NCBI RefSeq assembly: GCF_001570545.1
Contig: NZ_BBXD01000020.1
Coordinates: forward strand, 1-64,000
DNA: 64,000 nt
Direction: 5' to 3'
Source: Herbidospora mongoliensis
GTDB taxonomy: Bacteria > Actinomycetota > Actinomycetes > Streptosporangiales > Streptosporangiaceae
Positions 42,226 through 50,535 of the stretch are shown piece after piece. The position numbers were made by a program, and so were the translations under genes. The number at the start of each line of letters is the position of its first letter. Position 1 is the first letter of the stretch. The notes below the pieces were generated by a model. That model was not told the origin of the DNA and ran no database searches. It worked only from the letters and a program-made list of their open reading frames with translations.

Positions 42226-43418
42226 CACGGCGCCTGCCGGAACACGATGGAGGCGTTCAGCCCGCCGAAGGCGAACGAATTCGACATCACGGTGCGGATG
42301 GCGTGCTCCCGGGGGACGTTCGGCACGCAGTCGAGGTCGCACTCGGGGTCGGGCTCGTCGAAGTTGGCGGTCGGAGGGGCCACCCCGTGGTCCATCGACA
42401 GCAGCGCCGCCACCGCCTCGATCCCGCCGGACGCGCCCAGGCTGTGGCCGGTGGTGCCCTTGGTCGACGACATGAGCGGCACGTCGCCCGCGCCGAACAC
42501 CGTCTTGAGCGCGACGGTCTCCGTGGGGTCGTTGGCGCGCGTCCCGGTGCCGTGGGCGTTGATGTAGTCGATGTCGCCGGGCCCTATCCCCGACTCCCGC
42601 AACGCCTTCCGCATGGCCATGGCCATGCCGTCGGCGGACGGCCTGGTGAGATGCCCGGCGTCGGCGCTCCAGCCGGTGCCGAGCACCTCGGCGCGGGGGA
42701 CGAAACCCCGGGCGCGCGCGTGTGCGGCCGATTCGAGGACCAGCATGCCCGCGCCTTCGGCGAGGACGAGGCCGGCGCGTCCCCGGGCGAACGGACGGCA
42801 GGTGTCCTTGGAGAGCACGCCGAGGGCGTTCCAGGCGGTCAGCGGGCCCTCCGCCAGGCAGGCTTCGGCGCCGCCGCAGACGGCGACGTCGACGACGCCC
42901 GACTCGACGAGCTTGGCGGCGATGCCGATCGCGTGGGTGGCCGACGCGCAGGCGCTGTTCACCACGAAGGCGGGGCCCTGGAAGCCGAAGGCGGTGGCGA
43001 TCCAGCTGGCGACCGCGCTGTTCATCATTCTCGGCACGGTCAGCGGGCTGACGCGCGGGCGGCGCTGACGGTAGAGCAGGTCGTACTGCTCGTCGATGGT
43101 GGCCACGCCCGCCGCGCCGCTGCCGACGATCACCGCGACCCGGTCCGGGTCGCAGAGCTCGGCCTTGAGTCCGGCGTCGTCGAGGGCGCTCCGGGCGGCG
43201 GCCACGGCGATCAGGGCGGAGCGGTCGCTCAGGGCCGGTCTGAGCAGGGAGTCCGTGAGGAAGTCGGTCTTTATCTCCGCCACGGGGACCTTCACCTGCG
43301 GGTAGGCCGACGGCGGGGCGAAGTGGGGGAGCGGGTGGGTGAGCGACGTCCAGAACTCGTCCAGGGTCGACCCGATCGAGGTCAGGACGCCCGCGCCGGA
43401 CACCGTGACGCCGTTCAT
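42225..43418 (-). CDS. Beta-ketoacyl-ACP synthase (KAS I/II type)
   Basis: A 397-residue condensing enzyme. The Cys-His-His triad is intact: NSACASATHAIG, YINAHGTGTRANDPTE and STKGTTGHSLGASGG, plus the MSNSFAFGGLNASI end. It elongates acyl-ACP with malonyl-ACP. It is divergent from housekeeping FabF in its N-terminus and belongs to the cluster operon, coupled to the KR-ACP gene (ATGA at 43415-43418) and to PAP2. No acyltransferase is nearby, so malonyl units probably come from primary metabolism. Confidence 0.92.
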   Translation of the reverse strand: MNGVTVSGAGVLTSIGSTLDEFWTSLTHPLPHFAPPSAYPQVKVPVAEIKTDFLTDSLLRPALSDRSALIAVAAARSALDDAGLKAELCDPDRVAVIVGSGAAGVATIDEQYDLLYRQRRPRVSPLTVPRMMNSAVASWIATAFGFQGPAFVVNSACASATHAIGIAAKLVESGVVDVAVCGGAEACLAEGPLTAWNALGVLSKDTCRPFARGRAGLVLAEGAGMLVLESAAHARARGFVPRAEVLGTGWSADAGHLTRPSADGMAMAMRKALRESGIGPGDIDYINAHGTGTRANDPTETVALKTVFGAGDVPLMSSTKGTTGHSLGASGGIEAVAALLSMDHGVAPPTANFDEPDPECDLDCVPNVPREHAIRTVMSNSFAFGGLNASIVFRQAP

Positions 43419-45073
43419 CGGATGCGCTCGCCGAGTTTGACGGCCAGGGTCCTGAGCGTGATGTCCATGTTGACCAGGAGCTCGTCCAGCTCGAAGCGGA
43501 CGGCGAACTCGCGGTCGATCACGAAGAGCAGTTCGAGCGCGATGAGCGAGTCGATGCCCAGCTCGAACAGCGGCCGATGAGGGTCCACGTCCTGGAGATC
43601 GAGGAGCAGCATGGTGGCCAGATGCGCCCGGATCACTTCAGCGACGAGGTCGACGCGCCGCTCCTCGTCCAGGCCGGTCAGGAGTTCCAGTGACATCCCG
43701 ACCGACTCGACGGCGGCGAGCTGCTCCAGCACCGGCCGCTCCCGGAACCACGGCAGCGCGCTGAGCGCCGACTCGTCCCAGGCGACCACGGTGAGGTTCG
43801 GCTCGTCCTGCGCCAGGGCCATGCCGACCGTGGAGAGCACCTGGTCGACGGTGAGCCGCCTGAGGCCCAGGCGTTCCCACACCTCGTGCAGGTCGGCTCC
43901 CTCGGGTGTGGCGCCGAAGCCCACGTCGCCGATCGGGCCCCAGGCGATGCTCACGGGGCGTACCGGGCCGCCGTGGAGGCGGCGGGCCACGCCGTCGAGC
44001 ACGGCGTTCGCGGCCGCGTAGTTGGCCTGTCCCGGTGAGCCGAGTGTGGCGGCGGCCGAGGAGAACAGGACCATCGCCTCCGCGCCCACCTCCTCGGCGA
44101 GCTCGCTCAGCAGCAGCGCCCCGCCGGCCTTGGCGCCGAGCAGCAGCCGGGTCTGCTCCGGGGTGGTGGAACCGAGGGACGCCACGGACGAACGGCCGTC
44201 GGCCTGCCACCGGGAGGCCAGGTGGAACACGCCGCCGACGGCTTCGCCGCGCAGGCGCGCGGTGAGCCGGCGCACCGGCTCAGGGTCGCCGACGTCGAGG
44301 ACCTCGTATTCGGCGGCGCAGCCCAGGCTCTCGAGCTGGCGCAGGTTCCGCTTCCGGTCGCCGTCGAGCGCACTCTGGCCAAGGACGAGGAGCCGTTTCG
44401 CCCCGTTGCGGGCGAGCCAGCGCTCGATCTCGAAGCTGAGGCCCATCATGCCGCCGCTGACGATGTGCAGGCGCTCCATCGAGATGCCCCGGCCGCTGAC
44501 GACGGGCGGCAGCGTGGAGGCCCGCAGCCGGGCGACGGACCAGCCGTCGTCGTGCAGCACGACCTCGTCCTCCGCGGATCCGGAGAGCAGGTAGTCCGCC
44601 AGCATCGCGGCGGCCACCCCGGGGTCGTCGACGTCCAGGTCCACCAACCCGCCCCAGCTGCCGGGGTTCTCGACGGCGTGGCAGCGGCCCAGCGCCCAGG
44701 CGAAGTCCTGCTCGGGGCGGGGCACGCCGTCCCTGGCGGGGCCGCGCAGGCCGGTTCTGGTGACGATCCACAGCCGGGTTCCCGGCCGGGACGAGGCCCG
44801 CTGACAGGCCCGGACGACGGCGTGCGCCCACTCCCAGTCGCCCGCGCTCTCCTCGACGAAGAAGACGTGATGGTCGCCTTCGGCGGTGCCCGGAGCGGAG
44901 CGCAGGTCCTCGCGCGCCGCCGGCAGGATCGCGGCGAGGCGGTCGGCGGTCCGGCTCGGGCCCCACGATCGGACGACCCACGTCGCCTCCTTGCCCGCGC
45001 GCCGCTCGAACGCGCCGGTCTTCTCCCAGTACGGCGTCAGGATGCGGACGTCGTCCGCTGCGTCCATGGTCAT
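43415..45073 (-). CDS. Ketoreductase-acyl carrier protein didomain
   Basis: A 552-residue PKS-type protein. Residues ~60-190 look like the structural KR subdomain. The catalytic KR subdomain follows, with IVSGGMMGLSFEIERWL as the nucleotide loop (not the usual GGxGxLG), FSSAAATLGSPGQANYAAAN with the catalytic Ser and Tyr, and VSIAWGPIGDVG. A C-terminal ACP carries the 4'-phosphopantetheine Ser at ~509 in LFELGIDSLIALEL. It would reduce a beta-keto group on its own or a partner ACP. A free-standing KR-ACP without KS, AT or DH is unusual. It is coupled on both sides. Confidence 0.88.
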   Translation of the reverse strand: MTMDAADDVRILTPYWEKTGAFERRAGKEATWVVRSWGPSRTADRLAAILPAAREDLRSAPGTAEGDHHVFFVEESAGDWEWAHAVVRACQRASSRPGTRLWIVTRTGLRGPARDGVPRPEQDFAWALGRCHAVENPGSWGGLVDLDVDDPGVAAAMLADYLLSGSAEDEVVLHDDGWSVARLRASTLPPVVSGRGISMERLHIVSGGMMGLSFEIERWLARNGAKRLLVLGQSALDGDRKRNLRQLESLGCAAEYEVLDVGDPEPVRRLTARLRGEAVGGVFHLASRWQADGRSSVASLGSTTPEQTRLLLGAKAGGALLLSELAEEVGAEAMVLFSSAAATLGSPGQANYAAANAVLDGVARRLHGGPVRPVSIAWGPIGDVGFGATPEGADLHEVWERLGLRRLTVDQVLSTVGMALAQDEPNLTVVAWDESALSALPWFRERPVLEQLAAVESVGMSLELLTGLDEERRVDLVAEVIRAHLATMLLLDLQDVDPHRPLFELGIDSLIALELLFVIDREFAVRFELDELLVNMDITLRTLAVKLGERIR

Positions 45074-46128
45074 GCTCTGTTCCCCCGTACGACGTGATCG
45101 TTGACCTCACCGAGATGGGGCATCTGCTGCCGGACCCGCTCGCCGCGCAGGCCGAAGTCCACGAGACACGCGATCTCGTCCGCGCCGATGTCCCGCATGA
45201 CCTTGATCGTGTGGAGGGCGTCCTGGGGCGTCCCGATCAGCGACCGGCCGTCCAGGGCGCGCTCGAAGTGGACGCGGGCGAACTGGTCGACGTAGCCGGC
45301 GTTCAGCCGGTTGAGGTCGACGCTGCGGTTCCGCGCGGTGGCCAGGCCCCTGGCCAGGGGCGCGATCTGCTTGAGGTGCTCGCAGTAGGGGGCCCGGACG
45401 GTCTCGATCACCTCGTCGCGGTCCTGGCCGACGAAGGTGTGCAGCATGACCGCGACCCGTCCCTCGGCGGGATCGTGCCCGGCCTGGGCGAACTCCTCGC
45501 GGTAGACGCCGATGTTCTCCGCCAGTTTCTGGAGGTTCCCGTCCAGGACGTGGGTCAGCACGCCCTCACCGCGCCGCCCGGCGCTGCGGAAGGTCTCGAT
45601 GCTCTGCGCCGCCGCGATCCAGACCGGCAGGTCGCGTTGCACCGGACGCGGCAGCGCCCGCACGCGGACCGTCTCGCCGCTCCCGGAGCGGGCGTCGTGC
45701 AGGCCGCCCCGCCACAGGGACTGGATCTCGTCGATCAGCTCGAACAGCAGGGCGTGCCGGCGCTCGTAGCGGTCGGGGAAGAACGCGAAGTCGCTCGGCA
45801 TCCAGCCCGAGGCGAAGCCCGCCTCCAGCCGCCCGCCGCAGAGGTGGTCGAGCATCGCGAGCTCTTCGGCGAGCCGCAGGGGATGGTGCAGCGTGGCCAC
45901 CAGGCTGCCGGAGCGGAGCGTGAGGCGGCTGGTCCGGACGGCGATGGCCGCCAGCAGCGGAATCGGGTTCGGGAAGGGCGCGCCGAAGCTGGAGAAATGC
46001 CGCTCCGGCAGCCAGATTCCGGCGAAACCGCGCCGGTCGGCGATCTCGGCGAGGTCGAGGATCGTCTGGTACTGGTCACCGGTCTTCGCCTCCAGTTCGC
46101 CGGAGAAGAACATGAGACTCAGCCGCAT
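45070..46128 (-). CDS. Luciferase-like FMN/F420-type monooxygenase
   Basis: A 352-residue bacterial-luciferase-fold oxygenase, close to the MupA/Atu3671 type found in PKS and NRPS clusters. Typical parts: IWLPERHFSSFGAPFPNPIP, LRSGSLVATLHHPLRLAEEL, LDHLCGGRLEAGFASGW and IDEIQSLWRGG. It probably uses reduced FMN and oxygen on an ACP-bound acyl chain, for example by alpha-hydroxylation or cleavage. Overlaps the KAS III gene (TGATG) and the KR-ACP gene (ATGA), so stoichiometric expression with them is likely. Confidence 0.88.
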   Translation of the reverse strand: MRLSLMFFSGELEAKTGDQYQTILDLAEIADRRGFAGIWLPERHFSSFGAPFPNPIPLLAAIAVRTSRLTLRSGSLVATLHHPLRLAEELAMLDHLCGGRLEAGFASGWMPSDFAFFPDRYERRHALLFELIDEIQSLWRGGLHDARSGSGETVRVRALPRPVQRDLPVWIAAAQSIETFRSAGRRGEGVLTHVLDGNLQKLAENIGVYREEFAQAGHDPAEGRVAVMLHTFVGQDRDEVIETVRAPYCEHLKQIAPLARGLATARNRSVDLNRLNAGYVDQFARVHFERALDGRSLIGTPQDALHTIKVMRDIGADEIACLVDFGLRGERVRQQMPHLGEVNDHVVRGNRA

Positions 46129-47222
46129 CAGCGCACCCCCTCGACGTAGGCGAAGCCGCCGTACATGAACTTGGTGGCCTCCGCGCCCAGCACGCCGAGC
46201 GTCTGGCCGGGGCGCAGCATGCGCTGCTCGCGGACGCTGTGCAGGCCGAGCCACGTCGAGGCGGAACCGGTGTTGCCGTAGTCGGCCGCGCAGTTGTGGA
46301 ACCTGTCCTCGGGGACGCCGAGGATGGGCGCCAGGATCTCGGCCAGGCGTCCGTTGGTCTGGTGGGCGAGGTAGCGCGACACCTCGTCGACGCCGGCGGC
46401 CCGCAGCGCCTCGAAACCGGCGCTGAACAGCGCCAGGCCGTGCTCGCGGGTCAGCGCGTAGTCGTTGATGAAACTGCGCCGGACCGGGGAGTCCCCGGCG
46501 GAATGCGCCGGGTGCGACGACCCTCCGGCCGCGAGGCTGAAACCGGCGGGTCTCCCCAGCCCCTGCGAGCCGAAGTAGACGCTGTGCAGGTGGGCTCCCG
46601 GGCCGTCGTCGTACCGGGTCAGGATCACCGCGCCCGCTCCGTCGCCCATCTGCGCGACGTTCACCAGCTGGCCCCGGTCGACGAGCGCGTCTTCGGGGTC
46701 GAAGAGGACGGAACCGGTCTCGCTCCCCACGATGCAGACGCAGTCGGCGGCCCGCGACGTGAGCATGGCACTGGCGATCATGAGCGCGTTCGCGAAGCCG
46801 GTGCAGGCCTGCCGGAGCTCCATGAACTGGCCGGGGTAGCCGAGACGGTCGGCGACCCACGCGATGTTCGGGGGCAGCAGTGTGTGGGGCGAGGTGGTGT
46901 GCCCGATCAGCAGGTCGACGTCGCCGACCGTGAGATCGGCCGCGTCGAGCGCGGCGCGGACGGCCCGCTCGCACAGCTCGGGGTTCGTGTCGCCGGGACG
47001 GGGCAGCTCGCGGGGCGCGGCCAGATCACGGGACAGGTAGCGGGAGTAGATGCCGAGCTGGCCCGCGATGGCGCCGACGAACTCGGACGTGTGCTTGCCG
47101 GCCCGCAGGGCCATGAACTCGACCATGTCCTCGTTGGAGCGGGACTTGCCGGGCAGCGCCGCGCCGGTGCCCGCAACGCCCAGTTTCGCGGGGATCATCC
47201 GGTACGGCTGGGCCTCAGTCAT
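46128..47222 (-). CDS. Beta-ketoacyl-ACP synthase III-like enzyme
   Basis: A 364-residue FabH-type condensing enzyme. The Cys-His-Asn triad is intact: MELRQACTGFANAL, YLAHQTNGRLAE and AADYGNTGSASTW. The N-terminus LGVAGTGAALPGKSRSNEDM fits. It may start chains by condensing an acyl-CoA with malonyl-ACP, or transfer acyl groups as CerJ-like enzymes do. The ATG at 47222 is nine bases after GGAAGG; a GTG at 47228 is too close to that site. It overlaps the desaturase gene by eight bases. Confidence 0.88.
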   Translation of the reverse strand: MTEAQPYRMIPAKLGVAGTGAALPGKSRSNEDMVEFMALRAGKHTSEFVGAIAGQLGIYSRYLSRDLAAPRELPRPGDTNPELCERAVRAALDAADLTVGDVDLLIGHTTSPHTLLPPNIAWVADRLGYPGQFMELRQACTGFANALMIASAMLTSRAADCVCIVGSETGSVLFDPEDALVDRGQLVNVAQMGDGAGAVILTRYDDGPGAHLHSVYFGSQGLGRPAGFSLAAGGSSHPAHSAGDSPVRRSFINDYALTREHGLALFSAGFEALRAAGVDEVSRYLAHQTNGRLAEILAPILGVPEDRFHNCAADYGNTGSASTWLGLHSVREQRMLRPGQTLGVLGAEATKFMYGGFAYVEGVR

Positions 47223-48132
47223 TCGCACCGACCTTCCGCTGCCAGGACTTGGGCAGGAAGAGGGGGTTGCCGATCAGCCGCCGGACGAAGGCGACGGCGA
47301 ACCCACGCTCGTAGGGCACCCCGGCGGCCTGCAGATCACCGCGCAGCGCCTCCGCGGCCGCGACCAGCCGGGGTCCGGGCACGGCCGGATAGAGGTGGTG
47401 CTCGGCGTGGCGGTTCGCGCCGCTGAGGAAGGCCTGCCCGAAGACGTCGCAGTCGAAGGACGTGCTGGCCGCCAGGGTGTCGTCGTCGTCCAGCCCCTGG
47501 TGGTAGACGATGTCGTTCATGCTGCCGAGGACCCACCCGGCGAGGATCGTCCAGAGAAGGAACTGCCACTGCGCCGCCGGCAGCAGCAGGCTCCACCCCC
47601 AGTAGAAGGCCACCGCCAGGAGCGGACCCCGGAGCGCCGCCACCCCGCCCTTCTGCCGGAACGCCAGGAACGGCGCCCGCACCAGCAGGAAGATCGGCGC
47701 GCCGATCACGGCCGCGACCGCGAGCAGCGCCATCGTGACCGGCTTCGGCTTGCGGGGATAGATGATCTCCTGCGGGTCGCGCTCGGTGCGGAAGCGCGCG
47801 TGGTGGGTCAGGTGGGCGATGCGATAGCCCGTGTACGACGTCCCGACCACGATCGACAGCGCCTCGCCGATCAGCCTGTTGACCTTGCCGCGCCGCGCCA
47901 GATGCCCGTGCGCCGACTCGTGCATCAGGCCGAAGACGCCGATGAACGAGAACGCGCCGACGACGAGGGCGATCGCTTTCACCAGTATTTCCAATGAACC
48001 CGAATAATTCGACCCGAACGCGACCGCCGCGATCAGCAACAAGACATAGGCCGGGAACTTCCACATCTGCCAGGAGACTGGACGGAAGTATTCATCCGGC
48101 AATGAGCCGCGGAACTCTGTTCCCGATGTCAC
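47215..48132 (-). CDS. Membrane fatty-acid desaturase
   Basis: A 305-residue di-iron desaturase. His boxes: HESAHGH, HLTHHARF and HAEHHLYP, with an additional YHQG. Membrane helices at ~25-75 and ~140-195. It introduces a double bond (or acetylenic bond) into an acyl chain, in this context perhaps ACP-bound. GTG at 48132 overlaps the FkbM stop (GTGA). Confidence 0.9.
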   Translation of the reverse strand: MTSGTEFRGSLPDEYFRPVSWQMWKFPAYVLLLIAAVAFGSNYSGSLEILVKAIALVVGAFSFIGVFGLMHESAHGHLARRGKVNRLIGEALSIVVGTSYTGYRIAHLTHHARFRTERDPQEIIYPRKPKPVTMALLAVAAVIGAPIFLLVRAPFLAFRQKGGVAALRGPLLAVAFYWGWSLLLPAAQWQFLLWTILAGWVLGSMNDIVYHQGLDDDDTLAASTSFDCDVFGQAFLSGANRHAEHHLYPAVPGPRLVAAAEALRGDLQAAGVPYERGFAVAFVRRLIGNPLFLPKSWQRKVGAND

Positions 48133-48863
48133 ACCAGGTCCTTTGCCGAGAAAAGGTAATTGCGGCGCGCGGCCGTCACCCGCTCGGCCCCGGCCCAGCG
48201 GCCGGCCGCCCAGCGGTACATGGTGTAACCGCGGTCGCGCAGGTAGCCGACGATGTCGTCGGGGGTCATGCCGTACTTGTCCAGATGCCGTTCGATGATC
48301 TCCAGCAGGAGCGTCGGGCGGCACCGCTCGACGACCCCCTCGGCGCCCGCGAGCACCCCCGCCTCGAACCCCTCGACGTCCACCTTCACGAAGTCGACAC
48401 GGTCGATGCCCTGCCGGGCGCAGATCTCGTCGAGCGTGCGGACCTGGACCGTCAGCGTGCGGCGCGACACCTTGCGCAGCGGGCGCTGCAGCCCGATCTG
48501 CAGGTGCGCCCAGGTGGAGATCGGCAGGCCGAACCGGTAGGGCAGCGTCATCTGGTGAGAGCCGTCGACCGGCCCGAGCGCCGCGTTGTACACGTGGATC
48601 TGGTCGGCCCCCGAGGCGCGGCGGCCCGCCGCCAGGATCCGGTAGGGGCTCCGCAGCGGCTCGAAACTGTGCACCTGCCCGGCCGGGCCCACGAGCCCGG
48701 CCAGCGGATAGGTGTACATCCCGTACGAGGCGCCGACGTCGAAGCACACGTCGCCGGGCCGGACGAGCTGAGCCAGCCCGAGCAGTTCTGGCTCGCTGAT
48801 GGACACGGTGGCACAACCACGCAATGCCATGTCCAGGACACTGAGCCGGAAGGCGCTATTCAC
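48129..48863 (-). CDS. FkbM-family methyltransferase
   Basis: A 244-residue SAM-dependent O-methyltransferase of the FkbM type. SAM motif DVCFDVGASYGMYTYPLAG, then VHSFEPLRSPYRILA and the DFVKVDVEGFEAGVLAGAEG block, all characteristic. I place the start at the GTG at 48863; a TTG at 48917 would add 18 unconserved residues. It is the first gene of the biosynthetic arm, 95 bases after the response regulator. It may cap a hydroxyl or carboxyl of the lipid. Confidence 0.88.
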   Translation of the reverse strand: MNSAFRLSVLDMALRGCATVSISEPELLGLAQLVRPGDVCFDVGASYGMYTYPLAGLVGPAGQVHSFEPLRSPYRILAAGRRASGADQIHVYNAALGPVDGSHQMTLPYRFGLPISTWAHLQIGLQRPLRKVSRRTLTVQVRTLDEICARQGIDRVDFVKVDVEGFEAGVLAGAEGVVERCRPTLLLEIIERHLDKYGMTPDDIVGYLRDRGYTMYRWAAGRWAGAERVTAARRNYLFSAKDLV

Positions 48864-48958
48864 ACGGTCGAACCTAAACGCGGGAATGCGAGGCGGTATA
48901 TCCCACTGGGGAGCCAATCCCGCGCGTCCGATTCACCCCTCGGGGGGTGATTAGACGG

Positions 48959-49636
48959 TCAGCCGCCGCGCCTTCCCGCACCGACGAGTCCGCTTTCGTA
49001 GGCGAAGATTACGGCCTGTGCCCGGTCGCGCAGACCGAGTTTGCGGAATACCCGGCCGACGTGTGATTTCACCGTTTCCTCCGCGACGCTCAGCGCCGCG
49101 GCGATCTCGGTGTTGGACAGGCCGCCCGCGATGAGCCGGAGCACGTCGATCTCGCGGGCGGTCAGCGCGTTGAGGCGGGTCGCCTCGTAGGCGTCGGCGG
49201 GGGTCCGGGTGGCGAACGTCTCGATCAGCCGCAGCGTCACCGACGGGGCGAGCATGGCGTCTCCCCGGGCGATGATCCGGACGGCGTTGATGAGGTCGTC
49301 CGGGGGCGCGTCCTTCAGCAGGAACCCGTTCGCCCCGCTGCCCAGCGCCGCGTAGACGTAGTCGTCGACGTCGAAGGTGGTGAGGATCAGCACCTTCGGG
49401 CGGTAGCCGCGGTCGGCGGCCATGTCGAAGATCTGCCGCGTCGCCTGGAGGCCGTCGAGCTCCGGCATGCGGATGTCCATGAGCACGACGTCGGGACGCG
49501 ACTCCCGCACGGCCGCCACCGCCCGGACGCCGTCACCGGCCTCGCCCACCACCCGGATGTCCGGCTGGGCGTTCAGCAGCGCCGCGAACCCCGCCCGGAC
49601 CATCGCCTGGTCGTCGGCGATCACCACAGTGATCAT
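48959..49636 (-). CDS. NarL/LuxR-family response regulator
   Basis: A 225-residue regulator. Receiver motifs VVIADDQAMVRAGF, VVLMDIRMPELDG (phospho-Asp) and NGFLLKDAPPDDL. LuxR HTH: LTAREIDVLRLIAGGLSNTE and VAEETVKSHVGRVFRKLGL. Its ATG overlaps the kinase stop (ATGA). Being directly upstream of the FkbM gene on the same strand, it is a likely regulator of the biosynthetic arm. Confidence 0.93.
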   Translation of the reverse strand: MITVVIADDQAMVRAGFAALLNAQPDIRVVGEAGDGVRAVAAVRESRPDVVLMDIRMPELDGLQATRQIFDMAADRGYRPKVLILTTFDVDDYVYAALGSGANGFLLKDAPPDDLINAVRIIARGDAMLAPSVTLRLIETFATRTPADAYEATRLNALTAREIDVLRLIAGGLSNTEIAAALSVAEETVKSHVGRVFRKLGLRDRAQAVIFAYESGLVGAGRRGG

Positions 49637-50499
49637 CGGGTGGCCGCCAGCGGCAGGGTCGCGCTGACCGTGAAACCGCCGTGGCCGTCCGAGCCCGTGG
49701 TGAGCTCGCCGCCGAGGGCGGCCACCCGCTCCCGCATGCCGACCAGCCCGAACCCGGACCGCGCCGACGTGAGGTCGGGCAGGTCGGCGCCGGGCCGCCC
49801 GTTCTCCACCTCGACCAGCAACCTGTCTCCCGCGTCGTTCGTCCGCACCCGCACCGCCGTCGGCGCTCCGGTGGCGTGGCGTACGACATTGCTGAGCGCC
49901 TCCTGGATGATCCGGTAGGCGGTGAGGGACACGGCGGGGCCGGGTGGATGGGGCGGATCGGCGATCGTCAGCCGGACCGCGAGCCCCGCGTGGCGGGTGG
50001 ACTCCACCAGCCGGGGCAGATCGGCCAGACCGGGCGACGGCGCGTCGCCCGCGTGGCGGAGCGCGGACAGGAGCTGCCGCATCTCCCGCAGGGACTCCCG
50101 GGCCCCGACGTTGATCGTCTGGAACTCCCTGCTCACCTCTTCCGACACCCCGTCTTCGATGCGATAGGGCGCGGTCGCCGCCTGGACCGCGATGACCGAC
50201 ATGTGGAACGCCACGATGTCGTGCAGCTCGCGGGCGATCCGCGCGCGCTCGTCCGGCAACTGCCGCGGACACGCGTCGTTCCGCCGCCTCCCCTTGCGCC
50301 CGAGCACCAGTGACACGCCCCAGACGACCACGGGAAGCGCGAGCAGGAAAAAGAGGGGAACGCGGAGGACGAACATCGCCGTGTTCACCACGGACAGCAG
50401 AACGCCCCCCGCCAGGAAGGGCCACCGCCATAAAACCGGTTGACGAGTGGACGATAATCGTGGCGCAAATGTGAAAATACCAGCCATGGAAATGGCCAT
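49633..50499 (-). CDS. Two-component sensor histidine kinase (HisKA_3 type)
   Basis: A 288-residue, compact DesK/NarX-like kinase. Two hydrophobic helices (~25-65: FLAGGVLLSVVNTAMFVL and FFLLALPVVVWGVSLVL) and almost no external loop. The phosphoacceptor is in RIARELHDIVAFHMSVIAV and the ATPase part has IIQEALSNVVRHATG and SGFGLVGMRERVAALGG. With so little outside the membrane it probably senses a signal in the bilayer, which would suit a lipid product. ATG at 50499 after a GGGGG site; a GTG four codons earlier is an alternative. Confidence 0.88.
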   Translation of the reverse strand: MAISMAGIFTFAPRLSSTRQPVLWRWPFLAGGVLLSVVNTAMFVLRVPLFFLLALPVVVWGVSLVLGRKGRRRNDACPRQLPDERARIARELHDIVAFHMSVIAVQAATAPYRIEDGVSEEVSREFQTINVGARESLREMRQLLSALRHAGDAPSPGLADLPRLVESTRHAGLAVRLTIADPPHPPGPAVSLTAYRIIQEALSNVVRHATGAPTAVRVRTNDAGDRLLVEVENGRPGADLPDLTSARSGFGLVGMRERVAALGGELTTGSDGHGGFTVSATLPLAATR

Positions 50500-50535
50500 G
50501 ACCTGACTCACCCCCGTGCGGCGCGACAGCCGCGG

